DNA from: CAWDDA01 sp963813345
GTDB taxonomy: Bacteria; Acidobacteriota; Blastocatellia; RBC074
Direction of reading: 5' to 3'
NCBI GenBank assembly: GCA_963813345.1
Contig: CAWEYR010000030.1
Coordinates: forward strand, 186,001-250,000
Length of the DNA stretch: 64,000 nt
The position numbers and the translations under genes are program-made. The notes beneath the pieces were generated by a model. The model was given only the letters and a program-made list of their open reading frames with translations, made no database searches and had not been told where the DNA came from. This document shows positions 25,833-35,964 of the stretch, in pieces. Every line of letters starts with the position of its first letter. Position 1 is the stretch's first letter.

Positions 25833-27558
25833 ATGAACGAACTGACTCTTGGGAAACTGCACATCCTTTCTGCAATTGTCTGGCTGCCCGCGCTGGGGGC
25901 GCTGGCGCTGCTCTTCTTTCGCAAAGAGAGGACGGATGGCGTCCGGCTCTTTGCAAATGTCTGGGCGTTTGTCTGCTTTCTGATTTCGCTTCCGCTGCTT
26001 GCTCGCATATGACCGAGCCAAACCCGGCTTCCAGTTCATCGAGGACCACAGCTGGATTCCATCGATCGGTGTCAGGTATCAGATGGGTATCGATGGGATG
26101 GCTCTTGTTCTGATCATCCTGACTACTCTGCTCGGATCGATCGCGACGTTGTGCTCGTGGAACTACATACGCCAGCGAGAGAAGGAGTACTACGTCTTTC
26201 TACTCCTCCTGCAGACCGGGATGCTTGGAGTTTTTGCGGCGCTCGATTTCTTCCTTTTCTACGTCTTCTGGGAAGTGATGCTCGTGCCGATGTATTTCAT
26301 CATCGGCATATGGGGCGGCCCCAATCGCCTGTACGCCGCGATCAAGTTCTTTCTCTATACGCTTGTCGGTTCGGTCGTGATGCTGCTCGCGATACTCAAG
26401 CTTTACTTCATTCTTCCAGAGCTGGTGCAGGCTCATGCCGGAGAGCTCAACACGTGGGCAGCGCAGTTCGCAGGAAGCGGGGGCAACGAGCGCACGCTTT
26501 CAATGATCAACAATGCCCGTGAGATGGCCGCGGCCTCAGGTCCGGGCTTTTATTCGAGCTCATTCAATATTCCCGTGTTTCACGGTGTCGGCCGGTTCAT
26601 TCCGCTGGGCACGCAGATCTGGCTCTGGGCCGCGTTCTTCGTCGGGTTTGCGATCAAGGTCCCAATGTTTCCGTTTCACACATGGCTGCCGGATGCGCAC
26701 GTCGAAGCGCCAACCGCAGGCTCGGTCATTCTTGCGGGCGTACTGCTCAAGCTTGGTACGTATGGTTTTCTGCGATTCAGCCTGCCGATTCTGCCGCAGG
26801 CAAGCGTCGATTCGCGCGTGCTGCGTGTGGTCGTCCCACTCGCTGTCATCGGAATAATTTATGGCGCGTTGCTGTCTCTTTACTTTGTGTACAAGAGCGC
26901 GGACATGAAGAAGCTCGTCGCCTATTCGTCGGTGTCGCACATGGGGATGGTGATGCTCGGGATCTTTGCGGCAAATCCCAATGGCATCAATGGTGCGATT
27001 GTTCAAATGGTGAATCATGGAATCTCTACCGGCGCGCTGTTTCTGATCGTGGGAGTACTCTACGAAAGACGGCACACGCGTGAGATTGCTGACTATAGTG
27101 GTCTATCGCACGAAGTTCCTGTGTTCGCGACGGTCTTCATGATCATGACAATGTCATCGATCGGTCTGCCGCTGCTCAACGGATTTATCGGCGAGTTTCT
27201 GATTCTCAGAGGCGTCTTTGAACGCAGCGTCTGGTGGGGCGTGTTTGGTGTCACCGGAATTGTCCTCGGTGCGGCCTACATGCTCTGGTTTTATCAGCGA
27301 ACGATGTTCGGAAAGTCGAACCGTGCGCCCGACGCGGAGCTCGAGGATTTGTCAGGCCGCGAGATTGCCTACTTTACGCCCTTGATCGCGCTGGTGTTCG
27401 CGATCGGCATTCTTCCTCAGCAATTCATTCTCAACTTCATTCAAACACCGACACGTTACATTATGGCGCAGGTGGATCCACAGTATGCTCCGCGGCAAAC
27501 GGCGATCGCCCCTCCACCGCCAGTGCCTTCGAAAGTGCAAGAGGAGGTTAGAAGATGA
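25833..27558 (+). CDS. nuoM: NADH-quinone oxidoreductase subunit M, one frameshift
   Basis: Antiporter-like subunit, about 575 residues. The first part from ATG 25833 (MNELTLGKLHILSAIVWLPA) reaches a stop near 26012, but the +1 frame from about 25998 carries on (YDRAKPGFQFIEDHSWIPS) and runs to 27558. The break sits in CTGCTTGCTCGCATATGA. Motifs: YQMGIDGMALVLIILTTLL, the Glu in FFLFYVFWEVMLVPMYFIIG, FPFHTWLPDAHVEAPTAGSV with key Lys in FAIKVPMF, and MKKLVAYSSVSHMGMVMLGI. It overlaps the small lipoprotein gene by ATGA. Confidence 0.93.
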
Positions 27559-27893
27559 AGCGAGCGGTCCTCGCTGTTTTTCTTGGTGTAATTCTCCTGG
27601 TGCCGGCCTGCTCAAAGAAGTCCAGTCCACCTTCAGGAACAAGTGGAACTGGCGGCTCCAGCGCAACTGCAAGCCCGGCAGCTTCGGTAATACCGCTTCC
27701 CGGTTCGACGCCGCGAGTACAGGGAACGATTCCCCCTGGCATACCTGAGCGTCTGCGTCGTCCATTGACACGCGAAGAGATCCTGAAGTTGCCGCCGGCG
27801 ACTCGCGACATGATTCTGCGTGCGCAGGGTCAGCCTTTACCAACTCCAAGTCCAACGCCACGCCCGAGCGCAAGTCCGAAGAAGAAGACGTGA
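27555..27893 (+). CDS. Small Pro/Ser-rich lipoprotein between nuoM and nuoN
   Basis: 112 residues. MKRAVLAVFLGVILLVPAC is a lipoprotein signal with Cys at position 19; the rest is Gly/Ser/Pro/Thr-rich, with one conserved-looking segment in the middle (PPGIPERLRRPLTREEILKLP) and a Lys-rich end. The start overlaps the nuoM stop (ATGA) and the end overlaps the nuoN GTG, so it is translationally locked into complex I expression. I do not recognise a family. A tethered assembly or envelope factor is possible, nothing more. Confidence 0.8.
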   Translation: MKRAVLAVFLGVILLVPACSKKSSPPSGTSGTGGSSATASPAASVIPLPGSTPRVQGTIPPGIPERLRRPLTREEILKLPPATRDMILRAQGQPLPTPSPTPRPSASPKKKT

Positions 27894-29431
27894 TAGGAAT
27901 CAATTCAAGTGAGCTCTGGATCATTGCGCCGGAGCTCATCATTACACTCTTTGCCTGTGCCGCCCTCGTGGTAGACCTCGTGGCGCAGCGCAAGCGTGGC
28001 CGGCTGACGGCGCTATTCTGTCTGACCGGAATCGGGCTGGCACTCGTGTCGACAGGGATTCTTTATGCTCAATACCACGGCACCGAGCGCTTTGCTTTCT
28101 ATCGCATGGTTGTGGTGGACGACTTCGCGCTCTTCTTCAAGATGCTTTTTCTTGTGGGTGCAGCGGCAGCGGTTCTCATGTCCGTCCGTTTTCTTGACAT
28201 CGAACGACAGCAATACGGTGAGTACTACGCTCTTTTGCTGTTTGCGACGCTCGGAATGATGTTCATGGCGGCAGGGACTGACCTGCTTTCGCTTTACATC
28301 AGCCTCGAGTTGATGGCGATTTCGATATATGTTCTGGTCGGGTTTGTTCGCGGAGACCGCAGATCAAACGAAGCCGCGATCAAGTACTTTCTGCTTGGGG
28401 CTTTTTCTTCCGGCATCCTTCTCTATGGCATGTCGCTCTTCTACGGTGCGACGGCGTCGACGAATCTCTACGACATTGCCGCACGCCTCAATCCACTCAT
28501 TCAGCCGGATCAGCCGATGCGATACCTGCTGCTTGTGGGTCTGGTTCTCATGTCAGCGGGAATGTGTTTCAAGATTGCGGCAGTGCCATTTCATATGTGG
28601 GCTCCTGATGCCTATGAGGGTGCGCCGACACCGGTAACTGCGTTCATGTCGGTAGCAGTGAAGGCGGCGAGCTTTGCGATGTTCGCGCGGATTTTCCTCG
28701 ACGGATTGGCGAGCATGCGTTACTTGCCGTCCGGCGATGGTGCGCCGCTTCCTGGATGGGCGCTGATTCTCGGTCTGGCTGCAGCGGTTACTGTGACGTG
28801 GGGAAATATCGCTGCGACGACGCAGCGGAACGTTAAGCGATTGCTGGCGTACTCTTCGATCGGGCACGCGGGCTTTCTGCTGATGGGTCTCGTAGCGGGG
28901 AATAAGACGGGTTACACGGGCATCCTGATATACCTGCTTGTCTACACGTTCATGAATCTCGGTGTATGGGGCGTCGTCATCATCCTCCGGCGCGAGTCGA
29001 TGCCTGGTGATCATGTCGAGGACCTGAATGGGCTGATGCACACGAAGCCGGCTCTCGCGATCTTCATGCTCGTATTCCTGCTTTCGCTGGCGGGAATTCC
29101 TCCGACGGCGGGTTTCATAGGCAAGTACTACATCTTTCTTGGATTGATAGAAGCGGGAACGGTTGAATCGAATCCCTGGATGTTCGCACTCGCAGTTCTC
29201 GCCGTGATCATGACAGCCGTTTCGGTCTACTACTATTACAGCATTGTGAAGGCAATGTTCCTGACCGAGGCCCGGCCTGGGGATATCGTTGAACCTACGC
29301 GAGTGCAGTGGGCAGTCGTGGTTGTTGCGTTCGTGCTGACGATCGGGATGGGAGTGCTTCCACAATTCTTCATCAATCGCTCAGTGGACGCTGCACGGCG
29401 ATTTCCGGTGATAGAAAAATCACGACTGTGA
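27890..29431 (+). CDS. nuoN: NADH-quinone oxidoreductase subunit N
   Basis: 513-residue antiporter-like subunit starting at GTG 27890 in the lipoprotein stop. Motifs: SLYISLELMAISIYVLVGF with Glu, FKIAAVPFHMWAPDAYEGAPTPV split over two helices with key Lys, KRLLAYSSIGHAGFLLMGL, and LAGIPPTAGFIGKYYIF. No frame break. It ends the nuo operon; family A and GTGCTGA repeats follow. Confidence 0.95.
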   Translation: MIGINSSELWIIAPELIITLFACAALVVDLVAQRKRGRLTALFCLTGIGLALVSTGILYAQYHGTERFAFYRMVVVDDFALFFKMLFLVGAAAAVLMSVRFLDIERQQYGEYYALLLFATLGMMFMAAGTDLLSLYISLELMAISIYVLVGFVRGDRRSNEAAIKYFLLGAFSSGILLYGMSLFYGATASTNLYDIAARLNPLIQPDQPMRYLLLVGLVLMSAGMCFKIAAVPFHMWAPDAYEGAPTPVTAFMSVAVKAASFAMFARIFLDGLASMRYLPSGDGAPLPGWALILGLAAAVTVTWGNIAATTQRNVKRLLAYSSIGHAGFLLMGLVAGNKTGYTGILIYLLVYTFMNLGVWGVVIILRRESMPGDHVEDLNGLMHTKPALAIFMLVFLLSLAGIPPTAGFIGKYYIFLGLIEAGTVESNPWMFALAVLAVIMTAVSVYYYYSIVKAMFLTEARPGDIVEPTRVQWAVVVVAFVLTIGMGVLPQFFINRSVDAARRFPVIEKSRL

Positions 29432-29440
29432 GAAGTTAGG

Positions 29441-29520
29441 TGGTTTGAGTTCAAGCTTCAGCTTGGGGTTGGAATGAAACCCCAAGCTAAAGCTTGAACT
29501 CAAACCACTTACTCAGCACT
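29441..29520. repeat. Family A palindrome after nuoN with GTGCTGA-type half arm
   Basis: Arms 29441-29470 and 29478-29508 (TGGTTTGAGTTCAAGCTTCAG type) with a 7-base loop, followed by ACTCAGCAC. Its position at the operon end could serve as a processing or termination structure, though no U-run follows. Confidence 0.88.
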
Positions 29521-29534
29521 TTCCTCGGTACTAC

Positions 29535-29735
29535 ATGGCTGAGACAAGCAAACTTGCGCTTGCGCTTTCGGTTGGAACGATCCTTTCGTCTAACGTGATT
29601 GGCGGCGTTCTCGCTGGTTACCTGCTTGATCGATGGCTCGATACCAGACCGTGGATGATCATAACGGGACTGATTCTTGGAGCCATCAGCGGTTTTATCG
29701 GGCTCTTTCGCATCCTCAATCGCCTGAATAAATGA
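29535..29735 (+). CDS. AtpZ/AtpI-like small membrane protein
   Basis: 66 residues with two hydrophobic helices (GTILSSNVIGGVLAGYLLD and MIITGLILGAISGFIGLFR) and the R-W-L-D turn between them, matching the AtpZ/AtpI family that accompanies F-type ATP synthase genes. No atp structural gene is in the window. Overlaps the next gene by ATGA. Confidence 0.85.
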   Translation: MAETSKLALALSVGTILSSNVIGGVLAGYLLDRWLDTRPWMIITGLILGAISGFIGLFRILNRLNK

Positions 29736-31427
29736 AAGACCGTCCAATACTCACTGCGACGGCCGGTCTGCTCGTAGCAGCTCCGGCGGTAGCAGTCCTG
29801 GTCTTTGTCGATCGGTTCGGGGTCGACGTTCCCTACTTTGACGAGTGGGACGAGATGAGGCACGTCATAGCCTTCTATGAAGGAAGCCTGGGACTGAAGG
29901 ATCTGATCTCATACCATAACGAGCATCATCTGCTTTTTCCGCGTCTTTTGATGCTCGTGCTCGCTCGTGTTACAAGCTACAACCTGCGCGCATTCATGTT
30001 TGTGAATGTGATCGTGCTCTGTGCAACTGTCGGGCTCCTCCTGGTGATTCATCTTCGTGCGCAGCGCGCCCGCAACCGGACAGTGCTCTTCGCGCTTCTG
30101 ACATTCGTCCCGGTTGCATGTCTTATGCTGACGTTCAGGCAGGTGGACAATCTTCTCTTTGGCATTCAGATCATTGTCTTTTTTTCTTTTTTCTTTTTTG
30201 TGCTTGCCATGATGCTTTTGGACTCGAGTCATGGTCTCGACGTCCGCTTTTTCGCAGCAATCGCAGCCGCGATAGTCGCCTCATTTTCATTCGCCATTGG
30301 GCTTGTTGCGTTCCCGATAGGATTCATCCAACTCTTACTGCGAAGACGAACAAGGGCAGAGAGGCTCGTTTGGGTTCTGACTGGAGTGGCCGTCTGGATT
30401 GTTTATGCTGTCAGCTTCCGGGGCGCGACCCTGGCTGCACAGCCTGCTTTTGCGCTCGGTCATCCCGTGACCGCGTTACTGCAATTGATCGCATTTGTCG
30501 GAAACCCATTTTCGACCGATATCTATCCGGCTCTCGGTGTTGGCACAATAGTTCTCGCGCTGTATCTGGCAGTCGCTGGTCTCTTGATACGTGAAGGGCG
30601 CTGGCAATCAGGACGCTACACTTCTGTCATGGTTTCGCTGGTGCTCTTTACAGTTTTTTGTGGAGTAATGATTGTTTTCGGCCGCGCTCAGTTTGGTGCA
30701 CAGGCGGGCCTCGCTCCGCGATATGTAAGCCTTGCGGTTCCCGGAGTCTGTGGACTCTACATGATACTTCTCACGCTCGATGCGACCCGCTGGAAGACAG
30801 TTCTCCTCGGCGTTGTCGTTGGACTGATCGCGCAAGGCATACTGACTTCGTATCCTCAGGGCTTTCTCGCAGCCAGATTCTGGAACGCTCAGAGGCGCGC
30901 GAATGCACACTACCTTAGAACCTACCGGCAGCAACCGGACGAGCACCTTGCAACACTCTTTCCTCAGGTTGACAAGGTCCGCGAGAGAGCTGCGGCACTT
31001 GAAAAATACAGGCTGAGTGTTTTTCGCGAAGCATCTCATGCGAATCCGCAAGCTGCTACATCGCAAACACAATTCGAGATTGAGACAATTGACGGCAAGA
31101 GGATTGATGGTAAGACGACTGTCACGGTTGACGGAGCGAAGGAAGTGGTCATTAACGGTTGGGCAACGGACAGTCCAGGCGGAAAGACTGCGGCCGGAGT
31201 TTTTATCGTGCTTGATGGAGCCGGTGAAGTGGCGGCGAAGTACGGTCTTGATCGAAGCGCGACGGCCGGGCTCTCAGGTTACGATCGATACTTCTATTCA
31301 GGTTTTTCTGCGAGAATTCCACCATCGACATTGACGAGAGGAACCGCATCAGCTTGGTTTGAGAATTGTCAGTGCTGACGGCAGGTTCTACTATTCAACG
31401 CCGGCAATTACACTCTCTGTCGAATAA
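29732..31427 (+). CDS. Large polytopic membrane protein, glycosyltransferase-like, one frameshift
   Basis: About 565 residues. Around ten hydrophobic helices fill residues 5-370. The first loop carries DVPYFDEWDEMRHV, an acidic motif placed as in GT-C type glycosyltransferases; the family is not firmly recognised. The C-terminal 130 residues are a soluble beta domain (TVDGAKEVVINGWATDS, AAGVFIVLDG). One frame stops at 31378, but the +1 frame carries the expected end LRIVSADGRFYYSTPAITLS to a stop at 31425-31427, so one C too many near 31345 (GGAACCGCAT) is likely. It is coupled to the AtpZ-like gene by ATGA and followed by a nucleotide-sugar reductase, which supports a surface-glycan role. 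Confidence 0.75.
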
Positions 31428-31432
31428 CAGGT

Positions 31433-32273
31433 TTGAAGATCGTAATTACAGGAGCGGACGGACTGGTTGGGCGCGCCCTTTCGCGGGCGCTCTCAGCGGA
31501 GCACGCGATTGTCAGCCTGAATCGCCGGCAGCTCGACATAACTGACGAGCTGGCGGTGAGACATGCGCTCGACCGCGAACACCCCGACCTTGTCATCAAT
31601 TGCGCAGTGGTGCAGGTCGACGCCTGCGAGCGCGATCCGAAGCTCGCAGAAGCGGTCAATGTTCTGGGACCTCGGTACCTCGCGCTGTATGCGCCCCGGA
31701 TACTTCATTTCAGTACTAACTACGTTTTTGAAGGCGAGCCGCCTGGAAGGCCGCCCTATACGATCTTCGATGAACCGCATCCGGTGAATGTCTACGGAAG
31801 AACGAAGCTCCAGGGTGAGCACGCGGTAATTGAAGCGAACGCCAGCCATTTCATAGTGCGCACCGCCTGGGTCTATGGTACCGGCAAGCCGAGCTTTCTG
31901 GCATCCGTTCCGGTCAACCTGCGCGCAGGGAGGTCCGTCCAGGCGATCACGGACTCATTTTCGACAACGACTTATGTCCACGATCTTGCCACTCAAGTCG
32001 AAACTATTATCTCGGGCGAACGCGTACGGCATCTATCACGTCGTTAACTCGGGAGTGTCGTCCTATTATGAATTCGCGAAAGAGACGGCGCGGCTTCTCA
32101 AGCTTGACGAGGCAGAGGCTGATCGACTCATCGAGAAGGTAAGTGAAGCTGATATGAGCAGGCCTGCGCGGCGGCCCCGGTGGACTCCGCTCGCAAACAC
32201 ACTTGAGCCACTTCGAAGCTGGCAGGAAGCACTCGCGAGCTATATACAAGATGATCTCGTGGGAGGTGAGTAG
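31433..32273 (+). CDS. dTDP-4-dehydrorhamnose reductase-like SDR protein, one frameshift
   Basis: Extended short-chain dehydrogenase, about 280 residues, start TTG 31433. Seen: VITGADGLVGRALSRAL (nucleotide-binding), FSTNYVFEGEPPGRPPYTIF and VYGRTKLQGEHAV with the catalytic Tyr/Lys, RTAWVYGTGKPSF. The frame changes by +1 near 32018 in ATCTCGGGCGAACGCG, after which NAYGIYHVVNSGVSSYYEFA restores the RfbD-like C-terminus. In the family NADPH-dependent reduction makes dTDP-L-rhamnose. No other rml genes are nearby. Confidence 0.82.
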
Positions 32274-35200
32274 TGAAAAGGATTCCGTTTATCATTCTTA
32301 TTCTCATTGCGATGTCGCCGTTCTTTCAGGAACGGCAGCCCGTACCAGCGCCCTCATTTGCTGAGCCATCAATATCGAGCGACAACGCCGAAATCGCTTT
32401 CGCCTCTGGCGGCGACATCTGGACCGTTCCGATAGCGGGTGGTGAAGCGCGCCTGCTTGTGGCACACCCTGCTCACGAGTCGCGGCCCATCTACTCGCCT
32501 GATGGGAAGAATCTCGCGTTTGTTTCCAATCGCAGCGGAAATCCCGACATCTACATCCTCAACTTTGCGAGCGGCGATCTTAAGCGGCTGACTTTTGACG
32601 ATGGCGCGGACAATCTCGATGGCTGGTCACGCGATGCAGGCTGGATCTATTTCTCATCGACGAGCCGCGAGATTGCCGGGATGAGCGACCTTTACCGAGT
32701 GAGGTCCTCGGGTGGAACGCCAATGCAGATCAGCGCTGACCGTTTTGTGAGCGAGTTTTTCGCGGCTCCATCGCCCGATGGGTCTCGAGTTGCATTCAAC
32801 GCGCGTGGGATCGCAAGTGGTCAGTGGTGGCGGAAAGGACACAGCCACATCGACGAGTCAGAGATCTGGGTTATGGGCGACGGACCACGTGCGTCATATA
32901 CGCGCATCACGGAGAGAGGCGCCAAGGACATATGGCCGATGTGGAGCGCCGACGGAAAAAGCATCTACTTTGTTTCCGACAGGACCGGAACAGAGAATGT
33001 CTGGGTTAAGACAAACGGCGGAGCGGCGCGGCAGATCACCAAATTCACTGATGGCCGAGTCTTGTGGCCGTCGATTGCTCAGGATGGCAAGACGATAGTT
33101 TTTGAACGCAATTTCAAACTCTGGAAGCTCGATCCGGCAAACGGACAATCAACCGAAATCCCGATCACGCAGAAGAGGTGTTCCGACAGGCCCGTCCGTT
33201 GAGCGAGTGACGATGACAAATCAATTTCCGGAGCTTCGGCTGTCGCCGGATGGAAAGAAGATTGCCTTTGTCGCGCGAGGCGAAATCTTCGCGGCTTCTG
33301 CAAAGGATGGCGGCGATGCGATGCGGCTTACAACGTCGCCGGCAGTTGAAAATCAGATTGCGTGGGCGCCGGACAGCAAGCGTCTCGTCTACATATCCAA
33401 TAGCAATGGCGCGCCTTTGCTTCATATGTACGATTTCGTTAACCGGCGCGATACGATTCCGGGAGAATCGAAGGGAGGCGACGCAGACCCGCGATTTTCG
33501 CCCGACGGCAAACTGATTGCATTCATCCGGAATGGAAATGAATTGCGCATCTGGAACACGGAGAGCCGGCAGGAAACTCTGCTCGCCAGGGGCCATTTCA
33601 ATCGGCCTCCCTTTTCACAGGAGAGGTCCTACACGTGGTCACCCGACAGCAAGTGGATCGCGTATCTGAGTGCCAGCGACAAATCGTTTCGCAATGTCTA
33701 TGTGGTGAACGTGAAAGCTCCCGAGGTAGTGACCGCCAGAGGAGGTGACTCCAAACAACTCAGCTTCCTGGCAAATGTCTTCAGTGGGTCACTCGCGTGG
33801 AGTCCTGACGGCACCTATCATTCTGTTCAATACGACACAACGAACCGAAACCGGCCGTATCGCGAGAATAGATCTGATCCCGACGAACTCCAAAGTTCCG
33901 CGAGGATCAGTTCAGTGGATCTCTTCCGCGAGCAGCCAGCGTCACCCCCGATGCCGCCGCGCGTTGCGCCGGGTGCGCCTCCTCCCGCTGAGGGCACAGA
34001 AAAGCCCGCAATCGAAAAGAAGGGCAAGGAAGCCGAGCCAAAGGATGTTCAGATTGTGTTTGATGGCATTCGCAGGCGGCTCTCGATCTTGCCGGTAGGT
34101 GTTGATGCTGATTCGGTTGCGATCAGTCCCGATGGCAAGTCGATTCTCATGACAGCCGGCGCGGCCGGTCAACAGAATCTCTACCTCTATTCGATCGATG
34201 AGCTTTCGCGCGAGCCAGCCGTCGCGCGGCAGTTGACGTCGACGCCGGGATTCAAATCGAGTGCTCAGTTTTCGCCTGATGGCAAAGAGGTCTTCTATCT
34301 CGAATCGGGCCGCATCAGCGTTGTCGCAGTTGAATCGAGGCAGGTGCGCCCGTTGGCGGTGACTGCAGAGATGGATGTGGATTTCGCGAAAGAGAAGATG
34401 ACGGTTTTTGCGCAGGCATGGGGCTACCTGAATGATTACTTCTATGACCCCGCTTTTCATGGAGTCAACTGGGGAGCGGTAGGCGCTCGCTTTGCACCTC
34501 AGATAGCAGGATCTCGGACGCCTGATGAAACGCGGCGGCTCTTGTCATTGATGGTCGGAGAGCTGAACGCATCTCATCTCGGAGTCTCCGCTCCTCAGGG
34601 CTCAACGCAGAATGCAGGAGGCCGGCTGGGGCTCCGCTTTGATCGCGCGGAATACGAACGGGACGGCAAGTTTCGGATCACAGAGATCATCGATCTTGGT
34701 CCTGCTGCGCTACTCGGTGAGATAAAGATCGGAGACTACCTGGTCGCAGTCGATGGAACGCCGATCGGAGCAGCTTCCAATCTGGATGAACTGCTTGCAT
34801 ACAAGGCTAACAGAAGAGTCTCGTTGACAGTGAGGAGTGGATCGTCGGTGCAGCGCGATCGCGAAATCATTGTGCGTCCGGTTACGATCGGAGTTGAGAA
34901 GAATCTTCTTTACCGGCAATGGGTGAATGAACGAAGGGAGTATGTAGCGAAGGCGAGCAATGGGAGGCTCGGTTATGTGCACATGGCAGACATGTCGGCC
35001 GGGGCACTCGAGCAGCTGTATGTCGATCTGGATTCCGAGAATCACACGCGGGAAGGCGTAGTCATTGATGTGCGCAACAACAATGGCGGATTCGTGAATG
35101 CGTATGCGCTCGACGTCTTTGCGCGCCGCGGGTATATGAATATGACAGTACGCGACCAGCCAACGTCTCCGGCGCGAACGATGCTTGGTCAGCGAGCGCT

Positions 35201-35546
35201 GGATGCGCCGACAATTCTTGTGACGAACCAGCATTCTCTTTCGGACGCCGAGGATTTCACTGAAGGGTATCGTGCACTGAAGCTCGGAAAGGTTGTCGGT
35301 GAGCCTACGGCTGGCTGGATAATATACACGTCGAACGCGTCACTGATCGATGGTTCGGGATTGCGAATTCCATTTATCAAGATCACTGATGGGAAAGGCG
35401 CTGTGATGGAGATGAATCCGAGGCCAGTCGATGTACCGGTAACGCGCCCGATCGGAGAGGGATTGACGGGGAAGGACAGCCAGCTTGATGTGGCTGTGCG
35501 CGAGCTTCTGAAGCAGATTGGTAACGGAGGCGTCGCCGCCAAATGA
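32273..35546 (+). CDS. Tricorn-protease-like S41 peptidase, four frame breaks
   Basis: Exported protein of about 1090 residues. After a signal (GTG 32273, MKRIPFIILILIAMSP) come beta-propeller repeats of TolB/PD40 type with recurring (S/A)PDGK and WSPDSKW units, a proline-rich hinge, a PDZ domain around DGTPIGAASNLDELL, and the S41 core with GRLGYVHMADMSAG, VIDVRNNNGGFV and the nucleophile region NQHSLSDAEDF. The frame changes near 33165 and then three times within about 100 bases (33819, 33882, 33916), each +1, with good family sequence in every part (ILFNTTQRTETGRIARIDLI; RTPKFREDQFS; DLFREQPA). It likely degrades peptides in the periplasm. Confidence 0.85.
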
Positions 35547-35949
35547 GCGAAGAAGAGACGACATCGAATTCGAACCGAACCGATTCCGGTTGTTCCCGGA
35601 CAGACCGTCTGCAATCGAAAGGATGCAAAAGGGAAGTTGTGCTGGGGACCTCTCAAGAAGCGCCCCGATACCGGACTATCGATCGAAGACGGAGCTCGAG
35701 GGAGAGCCGGTGATCTACAGATGCGGTCGCTGCTACACGGTGTATGTCGGTCCGCCGCAGGGATTCCTGCGTGACAAGAGGATGGAATCGTTCGTCATGG
35801 CCGAACAGCCGGAAATTACGCCGCCCGAACCGAAGCCACCAGCACACGAAGCGCCAAAGAAGGATCCGGCAACGCCACGCAGATCCCAATGCAACCCCAA
35901 GCTGAAGCTTGAACTCAAACCTAATATGTGGTTTGAGTTCAAGCTTTAG
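35543..35949 (+). CDS. Putative four-Cys (zinc-ribbon-like) small protein, two frameshifts
   Basis: ATG 35543 overlaps the tricorn stop (ATGA), which sets the start: MSEEETTSNSN. The best continuation lies in the +1 frame (PVVPGQTVCNRKDAKGKLCW, GPLKKRPDTGLS) and then, after another +1 step near 35690, in the frame reading EGEPVIYRCGRCYTVYVG, GPPQGFLRDKRMESFVM. Joined, this gives a C-x8-C and a C-x2-C pair about 40 residues apart, suggesting a zinc site. The tail is Pro/Glu/Lys-rich and its last 20 or so codons are read from the palindrome at 35887, so the original end is uncertain. Family not recognised; the joined reading is inference. Confidence 0.5.
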
Positions 35950-35964
35950 CTTGGGGTTGCATTG
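35887..35964. repeat. Family A palindrome, opposite arm order
   Basis: Arms 35887-35920 and 35931-35964, 34 bases with one mismatch, 10-base loop. Compared with 1531 the arms point the other way: here the GAGTTC ends face the loop. It spans the convergent stops of the four-Cys gene and the nucleosidase gene. Confidence 0.92.

Noticed and set aside
28553..29365. Minus-strand open frame of 270 codons opposite nuoN
   Set aside because: Opposite-strand shadow of a conserved membrane subunit.
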